Positions 53,162 through 64,000 of a stretch of DNA of 64,000 nt are shown in pieces. The stretch is taken from positions 202,760 through 266,759 of the forward strand of contig VWYX01000913.1 of the NCBI GenBank assembly GCA_013396525.1, written 5' to 3'. Numbering within the stretch: the stretch's first letter is position 1; each line of letters begins with the position of its first letter. The notes below the pieces were generated by a model. That model did not search any database, was not told where the DNA came from, and saw only the letters and a list, made by a program, of their open reading frames with translations. Source of the stretch: Chaetorhynchus papuensis (lineage: Eukaryota > Chordata > Aves > Passeriformes > Rhipiduridae). The translations under genes and the position numbers were made by a program.

Positions 53162-54095
53162 CTACAGAAGGGAAAAAAACAAGGCACCAACAAAGAGGAA
53201 TTATTGTAGTTGCAAACACTGAGGGGAACAGCTGTGTCATTGCATCAGAACCTTACACACGCCTGCAAACCGTAAACAGAAGAATGTGGGTGAGCAGGGA
53301 ACCACCAGAGAAGATTCTTGCTTTGCCTTCTGTGCAGCAAATTTCAAACAGGAGGTTCAGAAGGCACAGCTGGTAAAACCCCCCACTTAAATATAGTGTT
53401 AATTTGGGCTTATGAAGTGTAAACCACTGTAAATACAACTGCTATGGCTTTCAGGCTTATAAGTAAGACAACTCTCAGAAACTGTTTTTTCCTTAAAAGT
53501 TCTTACAGGTGGTATCTTTTTTCCCAACCCTCTGCAGCAATTTATTCTTGGCCTAAAAACAACCCTTCCCAATTTCAAAAAAGATTTTAAAAAATAAAAT
53601 ATGTACAGTGGAAAAAGAGATGACAGACATCCAGACAAGCTATTAATTTCAATACCACCAACATTCATCATCCTCTGCACTGATCTGTCACCCTCCCTCA
53701 GTCCTGCTCTGCCACTGTTTTCTGGACCAAGGAAAAGATTTGATTTCACTTCTAGCACTGCCTCCATGTAGTATGAGGGAACAAATTTTCCTTCTTTCAC
53801 ATTTCCTCTTTACACAAAAGTGGAATTGCTGTTTCCTCTCTAGGATGCAGTACATATGCACAGGTTGTGTTTAAGAGATACAGTTTTTATATTAAGCTTC
53901 TTCTGTGAATATCAAAGTCTACAAGCACCAGATGCAAAACCTAAAACATGTAATGAACTCTAAATCTGTTTGAAAACCAAACCTGGAACAAAAGTCCAAC
54001 ATAGAGAATATCCACATTAAGAGTATACTAAACCCCACTCCTTGCAATTAAAAACAAAGTTAGTTGCAAGTTTATCACCACTGGCAGTAACATAC

Positions 54096-54203
54096 CTCAG
54101 GTGCACCTGCTATCTTCAGCTGCAACATCCCTTTTCTGTCCTTGTCTTCACTGTTTGAATACTGAATGGTTTGCACTTGATTGAAGTCTGCTAGATGGGT
54201 TGG
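54096..54203 (-). CDS. PTK2: PTK2 exon e4: FERM F3 lobe (residues 290-325)
   Basis: Encodes 36 residues, PTHLADFNQV through LKIAGAPE. The acceptor is tctgcag|cca and the donor gag|gtatgt, phase 0/0, 108 nt. It is the middle of the FERM F3 lobe, including the conserved I-Q-Y-S-N-S-E-D-K-D-R-K segment. Asparagine replaces threonine of human DFTQ. With e3 and e2 it forms a run of exons ending at phase 0, so any of them could be skipped without a frameshift, although that would break the FERM fold. Confidence 0.97.
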
Positions 54204-55189
54204 CTGCAGAAAGGCAATGCAAAAAATGAAAAAAATCACAGCAAAATAGCCCACGTTTATCCCTGGTGTTGCAAAAGCACAGGGAGACTTTGATCTCCAA
54301 ACTACACGTGAAGAAATCTGTTGTCTGTTTCTTTCTAGAGTTTCATTCCCACTGGCTAACAACACACAAATATCCAGTGCCTGGAAAAGGAACCCAGCTC
54401 CACTGTGCCCACAGAGGTCACTGTTGAGTAACGCCAGACACTCACTCAAGTGGGAACAACCTCTTGGATGTCAACACAGGAAACTCAACAGGTAAAAACC
54501 ACAAGGAACCCGTGCTGACACATTCCCAACACCCCTCCAGACTGCTGGAAAAGGTATGTTCTTAGCTGGGTATTCCTGATTTCCCCATCTTTTCACTACT
54601 TTTGAATTCATTTCAACAGAAAGCTGGACATGGGCTCAGCTTATGTTGTGGTTGTAAAGTTCCCAAACATTTTGCTGAAGGATCTGTCTGGACAGAGCTC
54701 CCTTGCACTATGGGGGTGCACAGGAAATACTGCAATACAGTCAATACCAGGTAAGGAAAAGGCTGAGAGGGGTATTAAGAAAGTAAATAAGCAGTGCCTG
54801 CACAAATGTGCACACAAACTGGTTCAACAAGCTCTGCATTACACGTTCCTAAGAAGGAGAACAGCTCAGAATAATTCACGTTTCATTGGTAAAAAGTCCC
54901 CACCAATGCTTCCAATTTTGCAAGTGAGCACTTCACTGGGTAGAAAAGCCAACAAATCCAGTGCTAAGGCTGACACTGCCTCTGTACCTAACACCAGTGC
55001 CTTCCCTCTGATCCCAAATCACAAATTAATATCTGACTAAGAGCTGTACGTGCTGAGCTCCCAGCTCAGCTATGTTCAACCCTGACATCAGACTTGTTAC
55101 TCCCCTTTCTGGGATGTTCAGTTCACAAAAGGTCGTGGTTGTTAACACAGTGACTGAGAAAAAGCCCCACAGAACAGAAGCAGACTTAC

Positions 55190-55267
55190 ATTTGCACCCT
55201 TGTCTGTCAGGTAACTGATTCCTTCTTCTGGGCCAATTGCCAGTTCCACTGAAATAATCCAGCTTGA
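55190..55267 (-). CDS. PTK2: PTK2 exon e3: FERM F3 lobe (residues 264-289)
   Basis: Encodes 26 residues starting SSWIISVELA and ending TDKGAN. The acceptor is tctcaag|tca and the donor aat|gtaagt; both junctions are phase 0 (78 nt), so this exon is a multiple of three. It forms strands of the F3 (PH/PTB-like) lobe of the FERM domain. Alanine replaces the cysteine of human GCNP. The acceptor has a fairly poor pyrimidine tract (tttgactctcaag), but frame and sequence leave no doubt. Confidence 0.96.
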
Positions 55268-55991
55268 CTTGAGAGTCAAAGGAGAAAGACAGGGCAAAAT
55301 TTCAATAGTAAGACAAGGCCTTGCTATGGAACACTATCCTCCAAAATTATAATTACAGGTTATAGTAAATAAAATCTACAAGCTTTTCAATTCTTCAAAC
55401 AAATTAAAATTATATTAAAATCAAGTAATTCTGTAAGTGGCAAAAGCCCTCATGACTGGTTTCCTGGGGATCTCTGCTACCCAAACTGCATTTCCATGTG
55501 TTTTATCTTAGGTCTACATGAGAACTGTGGATTTCCTGCATTTCCTCTTCTCATGGACATTTGACATTCAAGTTTTAATTTCTGCTGTAGTCTCCATTTT
55601 CACAAACCCTCTAGACTTAGGGTCCTTCCTCAAAATTTGCTTGAAATAGGTAGAAATTAACAGGCATTAGAGGAAAATTTACAAACAGAAGTTGAGAAGT
55701 CTCATTTCCTCATGGAAACAGCTGAAAAAGTGCTTGACTTTCATAAAGAAAGCACCAATATAATATTTAATTTTACGTACAATTCTTACCCAATTAATGA
55801 TGGGGTTTTTTTTTAAGCAGTCAATGGAGAAAGTTCTAAATAAAATCAATAAATACAGTTTGTTGCTAATGAAATCCAACAATCTATATGAAAACAGGAA
55901 CTAAGCAACCAATTATTGCAGAACTAAGCAAAAGCAATTAGATTTCTAACTCCAGAATGTATTCTGGTGACTGTCACATTCCTCTACTTAC

Positions 55992-56132
55992 ACCAAGAGC
56001 ACACTTGAAGCATTCCTTGTCAAATCTGTACACTGGAGAGAGGATCTCAAAGAACTTCAAAATACTTTCTTCTCTATTGAGGTTGGCAAATTGTCGAAAT
56101 GTTTGTTGGATTAATTTCCGTAGTGTTTTGGC
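55992..56132 (-). CDS. PTK2: PTK2 exon e2: FERM F2/F3 lobes (residues 217-263)
   Basis: Encodes 47 residues starting AKTLRKLIQQ and ending ECFKCALG. The acceptor is acacag|gcc and the donor ggt|gtaagt, both phase 0; the exon is 141 nt. It begins inside the FERM basic patch (A217-K222), finishes the helical F2 lobe and enters the PH-like F3 lobe (about residue 254 onward). I see no difference from human FAK in this stretch, which fits the role of this surface in autoinhibition and membrane binding. Confidence 0.97.
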
Positions 56133-59100
56133 CTGTGTATTGAAACATTTAGAGAACGAGTATTTTAAATCTAATCACTGAGGGACATTTTAAGAGTTTT
56201 GGTCACTTAATACCACCAACAGTGTCTTTATCAATGTAATGCAGACAATTCTCAAGGAAAAAAAAAAGCTTCAAAATGTAAGGAGCAATTCTGCCTTTTA
56301 ACTTCTACTTAGGATCAAAATTATTTCTGCTGTATTATAGAGAGGATATCTAACTAATAATGTTTTGAATAAGTTGTAATTAAAGACCACATGTTAACCC
56401 TTCCAGGAATATTTGTTCTAGGTTCCTCATTTCTCCCACCTTCTGAACTGTGTCCCAATACAAAACCACAGCAATTTATACCTTCATATGAGGTTTTACA
56501 CCTAAATCACCATTCTCTCTCTTAGCTGGTAATAACAAGTCAGCTGTAGCTGAATCTTAATTTCTGCACCCAGTAACTTAGACTGTTCATAATAAAGTGG
56601 ATTCTTTTAGTCTGATAATATGCAAAAAAGCCTCAATATAAAAAGATGAAATTTAAATAGTAGACTGAATGTAAAAAATAAACTTAACCTTCAAATTAAA
56701 CTGTATTAACTATGTTGTCTAGCATTTTATTAACTGTTTTCAGGGTAGAAATAACCACATAGAGCAGCACAAAGAAGAACTAAACTAAGACTAAAAAAGA
56801 GAATTATCTGCCTGTCTATAATGTATAATCCCTGGAAAGGCAGCCACTCCTATGAAAACAAAAACAGGATCTGAGAAGCAGTATCTCTAAGATGCCCCCA
56901 CTGAACAAGGCAACAAGAATTATTAATAAAAACATCTGCCTAAAGTGACTGAATGGGCTTACAAAACCCATTTCTAATACATCTTCCAACTAACAGTAAT
57001 GACAAAAAGCAAACCCATGCTTATCTTTGCCATATGTCAAGGTTAAGACAGGAATTACCACTGCTCCTCCATCCAAACATATCTGAATGTCCCATTTTAA
57101 CGGCAGTAAAACTCTTTATTCTCCCACATCGCCTGTTAACAGCTCCAGGCACTACACAAATAACAACTTCCTTCTGTCATTAGCACTTCCAGCCAGATTA
57201 GACACTCATTTTTAGCAAGCCTCTACAGAACGTTCAGAAGTCAAAACAGCCAGAAGTGTTTATGAGAAGTGTTCAGGAGGAGTTACTCCAGCAGCAGTGA
57301 CCCAAGGGTGTTGCATATGCACAAAATGATCAGTTTTGCAATGATGCACATTATAGGTGGAAAGAAACCCCTCTAGCATACCATGTTGTCAAATTAACAA
57401 AGAAATCTCTGAATTTGGAGTAATTTCAAATTATTGTGTCAATTTAGCAGAACCAATTATCAGGTGGATCATTAAGGTGGCTGCAGAACTGGACAGGGTA
57501 AGAAAGCCCCTGGCAGCCAGGAAAACTTCCTCGTGCACCCAGAGCTGCCTCAGGCTTTGTCAGGACTCAAACACCCTCCACTGGACCTCCCTGTTATCTT
57601 CATTTTTACAGAGAAAACCAACTTCAAGGGAGCTGCAGCCCTCAGCCTTAGCTTATCACTGGCAAACACCAGGAGCAAGACACAACAAAATGAAAAGGAA
57701 TTTGCCAGCTCAAGGAGTCCCAAGTATCTCAGCCACTTGGTTGATGAAACATACATTGTTCTGCCCATGGCTTCTCTTCCTCTCCAATTCCAGCATCACT
57801 TTTACTTCCAGGAATACTGGCATAGGTTATCTGGCTCTTTTCAGTCCACCAAGAAGAACTGGTCACTTTAAATTTTAAGATCATGAGCAAGGTGTAAAGA
57901 TAGAAAGTCCATTAGAGTCACAGGCTGGTTTGGGTTGGAAGGGACCTTAAAGACCATCTTGTTCCACCCCTCTGCCATGGGCAGGGGCACCTTCCACTAT
58001 CCCAGGTTGCTCCAAGCCCCAACCAACCTGGCCCTGAACACTTCCAGGAATGGGGCAACCACAGCTTCTCTGGGCACCCTGTGCCAGGGCCTCACCAGCC
58101 TCACAGGGAAGAATTTCTTCCTAATATCCCATCTAACCCCACCCTCTGTCAGTGTGAAGCCATTCCCTGTGTTCTGCCACTCCATCCCTTGTCCAAAGGC
58201 CCTTTCCAGCTCTCTTTTAGCTCCTTTAGGCACTGGAAGGAGCTCTCAGGTCTCCCCAGAGCCTGCTCGTCTCTAGGCTGAACAGCCCCCAAAACACACC
58301 CCTTCCATAACATCTATCAGAAATGTCTGCAAATGGCAACTTCAAGCAAAATGCACTGAAAGTTTGCTCTTAGAAGCATGTCTAAGAACCATTGCTCCCC
58401 CTCTGTGTTTGTTCAAGGCAGAGAGAATTGAGAGAAATAATTATTTTTATATTTCATGGCTATCAGGAATCCTCCTCTGCCTGCCAGTTCAAATTCCCTG
58501 GTCTTTACAAAGTGGAAGAGTAATTTAAGAATTTGGACCAATCCTGTGTTATTTTGAACAGGGATTTCTTTTTCATTAAAAAGCAGACACACTTTTCCTT
58601 TCCTTGTTTTTCTTCTTCATATGTCCAACAATTTTTTTCATGTCTTTACAAGGTTCCAGTCAGCTTCACCTTCTGGCAATTCTTGCTACTTCTTTTCTCC
58701 CCACTTCAGGATTTCCAAAGTGCAGTTTTCTTGGTCAGTCAGTTTTCTGGCTCCATAATATTGTTTTTGAGACAGTTATTCATATTTTTATGTCTGGAGC
58801 CTTTTACCACAATTTTCCCGTTAGCAGAAAATACAGTTTCAGATAATTGCTTAAATTAAAATGCAGAGGGGATTACTTAAATCCACTTGACTTCATTAGC
58901 TTCTGATTTTCAAAAGTCTTTTGAAACAAAACCCTGTCATGACAGACCTTTTGTGTTTACCCATTTAAATCACAATGCAGATTCCTTCCAAATCTGAAGT
59001 TGAATTCTATTCTTTCTATAAAGCACTGCTTACCAAAAACAGCTCCAAAATAGCAATTTATGATTTATACTTTCATATATGAATTGTAAGAGCTATTTTA

Positions 59101-59742
59101 CCAGGACATTCATATCGAGGCAGCTATAAATGTGAAATACTTGGTGACCATTCTTAATCCCCCTTTTCAACACATGTTGAGAAAAATTTGCATTTTTTAC
59201 TCTGAGAACATATGGACTTCAATGGGAGCGAGATTCAAGTAATGTTTACAGTCTTAGCTAGGATTGACATAAGCAGAAATTACTGGAAATCTTCCTTGAA
59301 TAAGTTGGATACAATCTTGAGCAAGGAAGGCAGAACATGGTTTATCAAGCTCCCAGTAAAATATTCTTTTTTCTTACAAGTCCCCTTCCTCTTTCTCCAG
59401 AAGTCTCATTTTTCTTTTACGGAAGGGAAAAAAAAATGTTGTTTGATACAAGAGGCTTCAAGGACTTGTTTTGCACTTTTACCCCCAAGGTCTGAGAGGC
59501 AGAGCTGTGCCCCTCTCAGGGCAGCTCAGCAAGGCCATGTGAATCACTTTATCCTTGTCCTGCCAGCTGCATTACTGGGATTTAGAGCCCACCGATCTGA
59601 CAGACAGCTTGGATGTTTTTTCACAAAGCAAAACTGCACAGCAATTCCCTTAGGACTGTACAGTGAAAACCATAATGCAATTTTCAGATTTCTGACACTT
59701 TTTTCTTTACAGCAGTATAGGATTGACTGGAGCTGGAATTAC
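56133..59742 (-). other. Intron e1-e2
   Basis: 3.6 kb. Holds a CR1 fragment at 57912-58290. Two longish plus-strand open frames (57357-57878 and 59212-59751) show no recognisable protein and no promoter, and are judged to be chance. Nothing else seen. Confidence 0.9.
57912..58290 (-). repeat. CR1 LINE fragment
   Basis: Plus strand reads tagagtcacaggctggtttg, ggttggaagggaccttaaag, ccatgggcaggggcacctt, ctctgggcaccctgtgccag and ends at aggtctccccagagcctgct plus gctgaacag. About 380 bp, 5' truncated. Confidence 0.92.
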
Positions 59743-59797
59743 CTTCACTGAGTCTAGTAAACTCTTCGGGAAAAACCGTCTCAAACCAACATCCTTC
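59743..59797 (-). CDS. PTK2: PTK2 exon e1: FERM F2 lobe (residues 199-216)
   Basis: Reads (E)KDVGLRRFFPKSLLDSVK in the minus strand. The acceptor is ctttcag|g and the donor aag|gtaatt; the exon is 55 nt, entering at phase 2 (last base of the E198 codon) and leaving at phase 0. This is part of the F2 lobe of the FERM domain. The final lysine is K216, the first residue of the basic patch K-A-K-T-L-R-K that in FAK binds acidic lipid and takes part in autoinhibition; the rest of the patch is in e2. Arginine stands where human FAK has lysine in VGLKRFF. No upstream FAK exon was found between 59798 and 64000. Confidence 0.95.
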
Positions 59798-60269
59798 CTG
59801 AAAGAAAAAATACACAAAGCATAAATATCAAAACCACTGTGCAATATTATATTTCTCTTTTCAGGGTGGTGGTTTGGGTCTGGTTTTTGTTTTGTTTTTT
59901 AACCAGCATATACAATTACTAAACAATCTTCAGAGCAAGGTCCTTGACAATCTCAGAGTAACCAACACAGTGCCATTAAAACTCTAACTACAGCCACTCC
60001 ACATCAAATGTGGGACAGCAGCATCTTCCTAGTTCAAATCCCAAAGGATTTTGCATTTAAACAGGTACCTGTGTGGAAAGTCTGTTATTTGAAATGTTGG
60101 CTTGGCACAGAGGAATTTTGAGGATAAGAACTGTTCTTTGTACATGTTTTAATAATTTAAAGAATACAGAACAAATATTCTCAGAGCTTGCAGTCAGGTG
60201 AGAAGGGAACAACAAGAAAGTGGAAAACCCTGATAAACCTCTATTAGAATGAAGTAGGAGATATAACAG

Positions 60270-60400
60270 AGAATTACAGAATGGTTTGGGTTGGAAGGAA
60301 CCACAATGAACATCCATTTGCCATGGTCAACCTTCCACTCGATCAGGTTACTCAGAGCCCCAGTCTGGCCTAAGGAATCCAGGAATCCATAGAGCAAAAC
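60270..60400 (-). repeat. CR1 LINE 3' fragment
   Basis: Plus strand has gaattacagaatggtttggg, ttggaaggaaccacaatgaa, tttgccatggtcaaccttcc, a diverged CR1 3' end of about 130 bp. Confidence 0.8.
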
Positions 60401-61975
60401 TCATGACATCACCTCACCCATTGCTCAGTGAAATTCCAGTACTGTTTCACCCTTTGAAGCATTCTAATTAAGGGGTTGTTTAAATTTATATTATTTTATT
60501 TTTTCCTCATACTGAGCAAATTTAAATTACCGGCTTTTTCTTGCAAGTAATCTCACTTTTTGCAACTGTAAATCAGGTGACTGTGAACTCAGATTTTGCA
60601 AACTGAATTTATCAAGCTCACATTCACACTTTTGAATTGGGTTGTACCCCTGGTTTGAAAACCAGAGCCATGAAATATTTCTATGGCTCTGATGTGCTGC
60701 ACGTAGCTTATGTCTGACATGTGTTTGTGTCTCTACAACTGAACATCACCTTCAAAACAAGGTGCTCGAGAAGTTGCCAGTGATATGTTAGTGCAGAAGA
60801 CACCACTGTGCAACCAAGGGCAAAAAACTTGCATGCAAAAAAGGAAAAACTAAGAGAAAAGTATAAATAGGAAAAAGATTTACAGCTCAAAGGTGTTATT
60901 GACTTTTTTCCTTTAAATTTAGGACATTACCATCTCTTTCAAACATTCTTATCTGCCTCTGGAACAAGTATGAAAGCGAGCTTTCCATGACTGCATGCTT
61001 TGAATATACCCAGAAGGACATCTGGAATTCTTACATTTGGCAAAGAAGGAAAAAGCCGTTAGCAAGCGGAGATACCCAGGATTTATTTACTGCTACCTAA
61101 CGGCACACGAACAAAGCCAACAGTCAATAGAAAAAGCTCACTCAAAAGAATAAACCAGGGTATTTTTAAAGCTCTCTGAAGATGAGTAGCATACAATTTC
61201 ATACCAGAAACATCCTCAGCCAGGAGGAGCGGAATCTCCATGTGCAGCAATGGCATCTGTGCAATGACAGTAAGCTGCAGGATTATAAAACTTTCATAAA
61301 TGTTAATTCCTTCCATGCATTTCTTCTCAAATGCAAATGATACTCGGTTTATCATCCCACACAGTTAAATGAATCTAACACACTATTACCATCTAAATAA
61401 TATGCAAAGACATTTTGACAGGGATATATTAGTTTAACATTAAGCATCTGAGAGAGAGATGGTGCTTCTGAAATGAAGCACCTTCCATCACCCTGGTATC
61501 CCTCATCTTAACAGTCCTGCAGCACACGGCTGCCACAGCCTCATTTGATTCTTTACTAGAACAAGTTGTAGAGCAGCCTTCTGTGCAGAGCTGGGTGCAA
61601 CAAACTGAGAAGAAATGCTTATGCAGAGTGCAACAGACCAAAACTCTTAACAAAACTTGTTAATAAAGTATTTCCTGTGTTTAGCTGAGACAGCAAATTT
61701 ATTTGCTGGAGGAGAATTCTACAAAAGAACCACAAAGATTTAATGCCCTGGCCAACAAAAACCTAAGGGTACCTATAAATAAGAGAATAAGCCCTGGAAA
61801 TTGGAACACACAAACAGTTTTACACACACAACCCTACAAACTCCTTCCCAGCTGGGCTGTGGGGGAGTGGAATGGCCAACAAGGGAGACACCAACTCAGG
61901 GCTCTGGATGAAGAACTCAGACATCTGGTTTCTGATTGCCACGAAGAGATAACGAGCACTGAGAGCCTGGTTCAC

Positions 61976-62110
61976 AGAATCACAGAATCACCGGGTTCGA
62001 AGAGACCTCTAAGATCATCAAGCCCAACCCAAGCCCTAACACCTCACTTAAACCACGGCACCAAGTGCCACATCCAATCTTTTTTTAAGCACTTCATACA
62101 GTTCTACTAC
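61976..62110 (-). repeat. CR1 LINE 3' fragment
   Basis: Tail acagaatcacagaatcacc followed by agagacctctaagatcatca, cacggcaccaagtgccacat and ccaatctttttttaagc, a CR1 variant common in neoavian birds in my memory. Confidence 0.82.
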
Positions 62111-64000
62111 AGCTTGGTATTTAACCTCATCTACTCCAACCTACTTGTGGGCTTAAATCTAAATTTGATTTTTTAAATGTACAAACTTCAATACGATTCA
62201 CCAACTACAAGTAGGTGATACTGCTTGTCTTACAATGATAAGCAGCTCTAAGCAGCATTATCATTTATTTTTCACCTCACTTCAAGTTACAACAAAAAAA
62301 GTAATGTTAGATTAACATAATAGACTTTAACATGCTTTTTACCAAATTGTGGCTGCACCTGTTCTTTCCTATAGCTCCCACTTCTGTACTTGTAATTATC
62401 CCTGTTCTCTGCTAACAGGCTTCACATTTATTATGAAAAAATCCTTCTTTCACTCCATGAAGGCCCAACTATTAAAGGCTACTTAACAGTTTGATCCTAT
62501 CCACCATTTCCCACCCAGATCTGTTCTTGTATGACACTCTGATCAAAGACAAATATACATCAAATAGACATCTAACAAAGGCAGGCAAGGAGCAATCACA
62601 CCCAATGCAAAAAAGGGCCATTTAAAAATTGCTCTCAGCTGGTTAAGTGCCTCATGATGCACTAAAACTAGCAACCCCCCCTCAAAAAACCCAAAAGGCC
62701 TCACTTGAGCAATAAATATTACTTGTGCAGTTAAACATTTATGGGTTATTAAGGTGGTAAGATCAAATTAATGCATTTTGGGGATCACTGGCACTTTTTG
62801 CAGACCCTTTCCAGTTTGTAATTATCTTTACTATAGTCCCTTTAAGGTAGTTTTATCCTTCATCTTTCCCAGCTAAATCCCATACAAATCACATATTGCT
62901 TCTCAAAAAAACCCAAAACTCTTGAAATGCAAAATTCTCCACATCCAATTGTGCATGGCATTAAGCTGTTACATTTTGCATATCGGGATTTTGATCACTT
63001 TGTCCTTCACAGCAGCAAGGCAGTTATTTCCTACCAAAGCAGTCACTGTTTAAAAACACAGAGACTGGAGGAAAGAAATCACTGTAAAACTGGAAGCAGC
63101 ACCACACTGAGTCCTCCTGGAACTCTCACCTGTTACAATTATTAATTTATACTTTGTGTGACCTGTTTTGACCCAGCTTTCTTTTGTCTCATTGTTTCCA
63201 AAGTCATTAACCTAATTACTAATGCTTGCAGCTTCTGACTTGCCAAAAAACTGACTTAAAAATAGTTTACTCAAGTTCTTACCGGAACATATATATGTAA
63301 ACTGCACAACCATAATTCACATACTTTCAAATCTTTTTATATCCCCTTTTAGTCTTGTCTGTCTGCTCATGCCCTTTATCTTTATTAGTCCTTTCTCATT
63401 TTGTGGTTCCCTCAACCAGGATATTTCTACTAGTGGCTACAGGCAAAAAACTGAAGTCCTTAAAAAATTAATTAAAAAAAATTCCCTAATTCATACAAAC
63501 CCAAATCTTTAAAAAAATCTGCATAAAATAAGAGCACTACAGAAATACCAAATACTCTACAAATAAGCAGGCTATTCCTCTAAGTTACCTTTACCTATTA
63601 AAATCATAGATGACTCAAAAATCCTTGTGAACTTATTCATTATGGTATAAAATCTCAACTTCCTCCTGCAAATGCTCTAATTTCACACCTCTGAAAGTTA
63701 GCACATGTGTTATTAAAAACAAGATTTTAAAAATAAAGACTTCACTGCTGCACCAACCTTTTATCTCAATTTTGTGTTAAACTCTACAGCATCTTTTCAC
63801 AAGGGTAATTAGTAGTGATGTCCATATCATGTATGTCTGAAACTCTATCCACAATATAAATACAAATAAAACCAGTTTTCAATCCCTGAAGCTTCTAAAG
63901 GACTTTGGCTTGTTTGAACTGAAGCCATCTCCTGTCCAACATGAATAAGTAAACAAAATATTCCAGTACAAGGATGCTCCTTGGTCTCCTTCGAATTTGT

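Larger units (their letters stand above)
53162..55991 (-). other. Introns e2-e3, e3-e4 and e4-e5
   Basis: Three short introns (55268-55991, 54204-55189, 53162-54095; exons e3 and e4 lie between them). AT-rich unique sequence with no clear repeat or extra exon. Confidence 0.9.
59798..64000 (-). other. Intron upstream of e1 (partial)
   Basis: At least 4.2 kb of AT-rich intron. It holds CR1 fragments near 60270-60400 and 61976-62110 and a small inverted repeat (GCCGTTAG at 61055-61062, CTAACGGC at 61097-61104). No FAK exon for the preceding FERM segment (ending NYEVLE) is seen, so that exon lies beyond 64000. Confidence 0.9.

Noticed and set aside
57357..57878. Plus-strand open frame of 173 codons
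   Set aside because: No recognisable domain, no splice or promoter context, low-complexity composition of an intron; chance in a 64-kb window on six frames.
59212..59751. Plus-strand open frame of 179 codons overlapping e1
   Set aside because: No known family and it runs antisense into a real PTK2 exon; most likely chance.
61055..61104. Inverted repeat GCCGTTAG / CTAACGGC
   Set aside because: Only 8 bp of stem with a loop of about 34 nt; too weak for a precursor RNA hairpin.

Overview
The window is a piece of a bird nuclear genome. It lies entirely inside one large intron-rich gene on the minus strand, PTK2, which encodes focal adhesion kinase (FAK). The avian origin rests on repeated CR1-type LINE fragments, with their typical gaatcacagaatgg / gtttgggttggaagg termini and ATTCTGTG-like tails, on compact introns, and on coding exons that look like avian FAK. 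I saw no second protein-coding gene, no rRNA or tRNA, no CRISPR array and no DNA transposon. Nothing in the window looks like a new biological system; the most interesting signals concern regulation of PTK2 itself.

Layout: the gene reads from high to low coordinates. Nineteen constitutive coding exons (called e1-e19 here; the numbers are local to this window) run from 59797 down to 5886. Joined in frame they encode FAK residues about E198 to L833 (human numbering from memory). e1-e5 are the FERM F2/F3 lobes, e6-e8 the linker with the Src SH3 motif PSIP and the autophosphorylation motif Y397-A-E-I, e9-e15 and the start of e16 the tyrosine kinase domain, and e16-e19 the proline-rich linker. All splice sites are GT-AG and every phase matches. 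The 5' exons (N-terminus, FERM F1) lie beyond 64000. The 3' exons (Y861, third proline-rich motif, FAT domain) lie beyond position 1.

Two extra microexons flank the Y397 exon: 18 nt at 34232-34249 (insert D-E-I-S-G-D) and 21 nt at 29111-29131 (insert K-S-Y-G-I-D-E). They match in length, place and phase the brain-enriched FAK inserts known as box 6 and box 7. The 18-nt exon has a long CU-rich tract upstream and both have UGC motifs next to the acceptor, as expected for neuronal microexons. The third neuronal insert (28 residues) was not found.

The 6-kb intron between the kinase exons and the linker exons (11159-17217) is where the FRNK promoter and leader exon are expected. FRNK is the independently expressed, kinase-free C-terminal half of FAK. 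A CpG cluster at 11977-11989 followed by a consensus splice donor at 11808/11807, 650 bp before e16, is my candidate. The FRNK start codon (M693) is intact in e16.

The rest is intron: at least nine CR1 fragments, a few short tandem or direct repeats, purine- or pyrimidine-rich tracts, one CpG-rich patch at 35149-35450, and otherwise AT-rich unique sequence.
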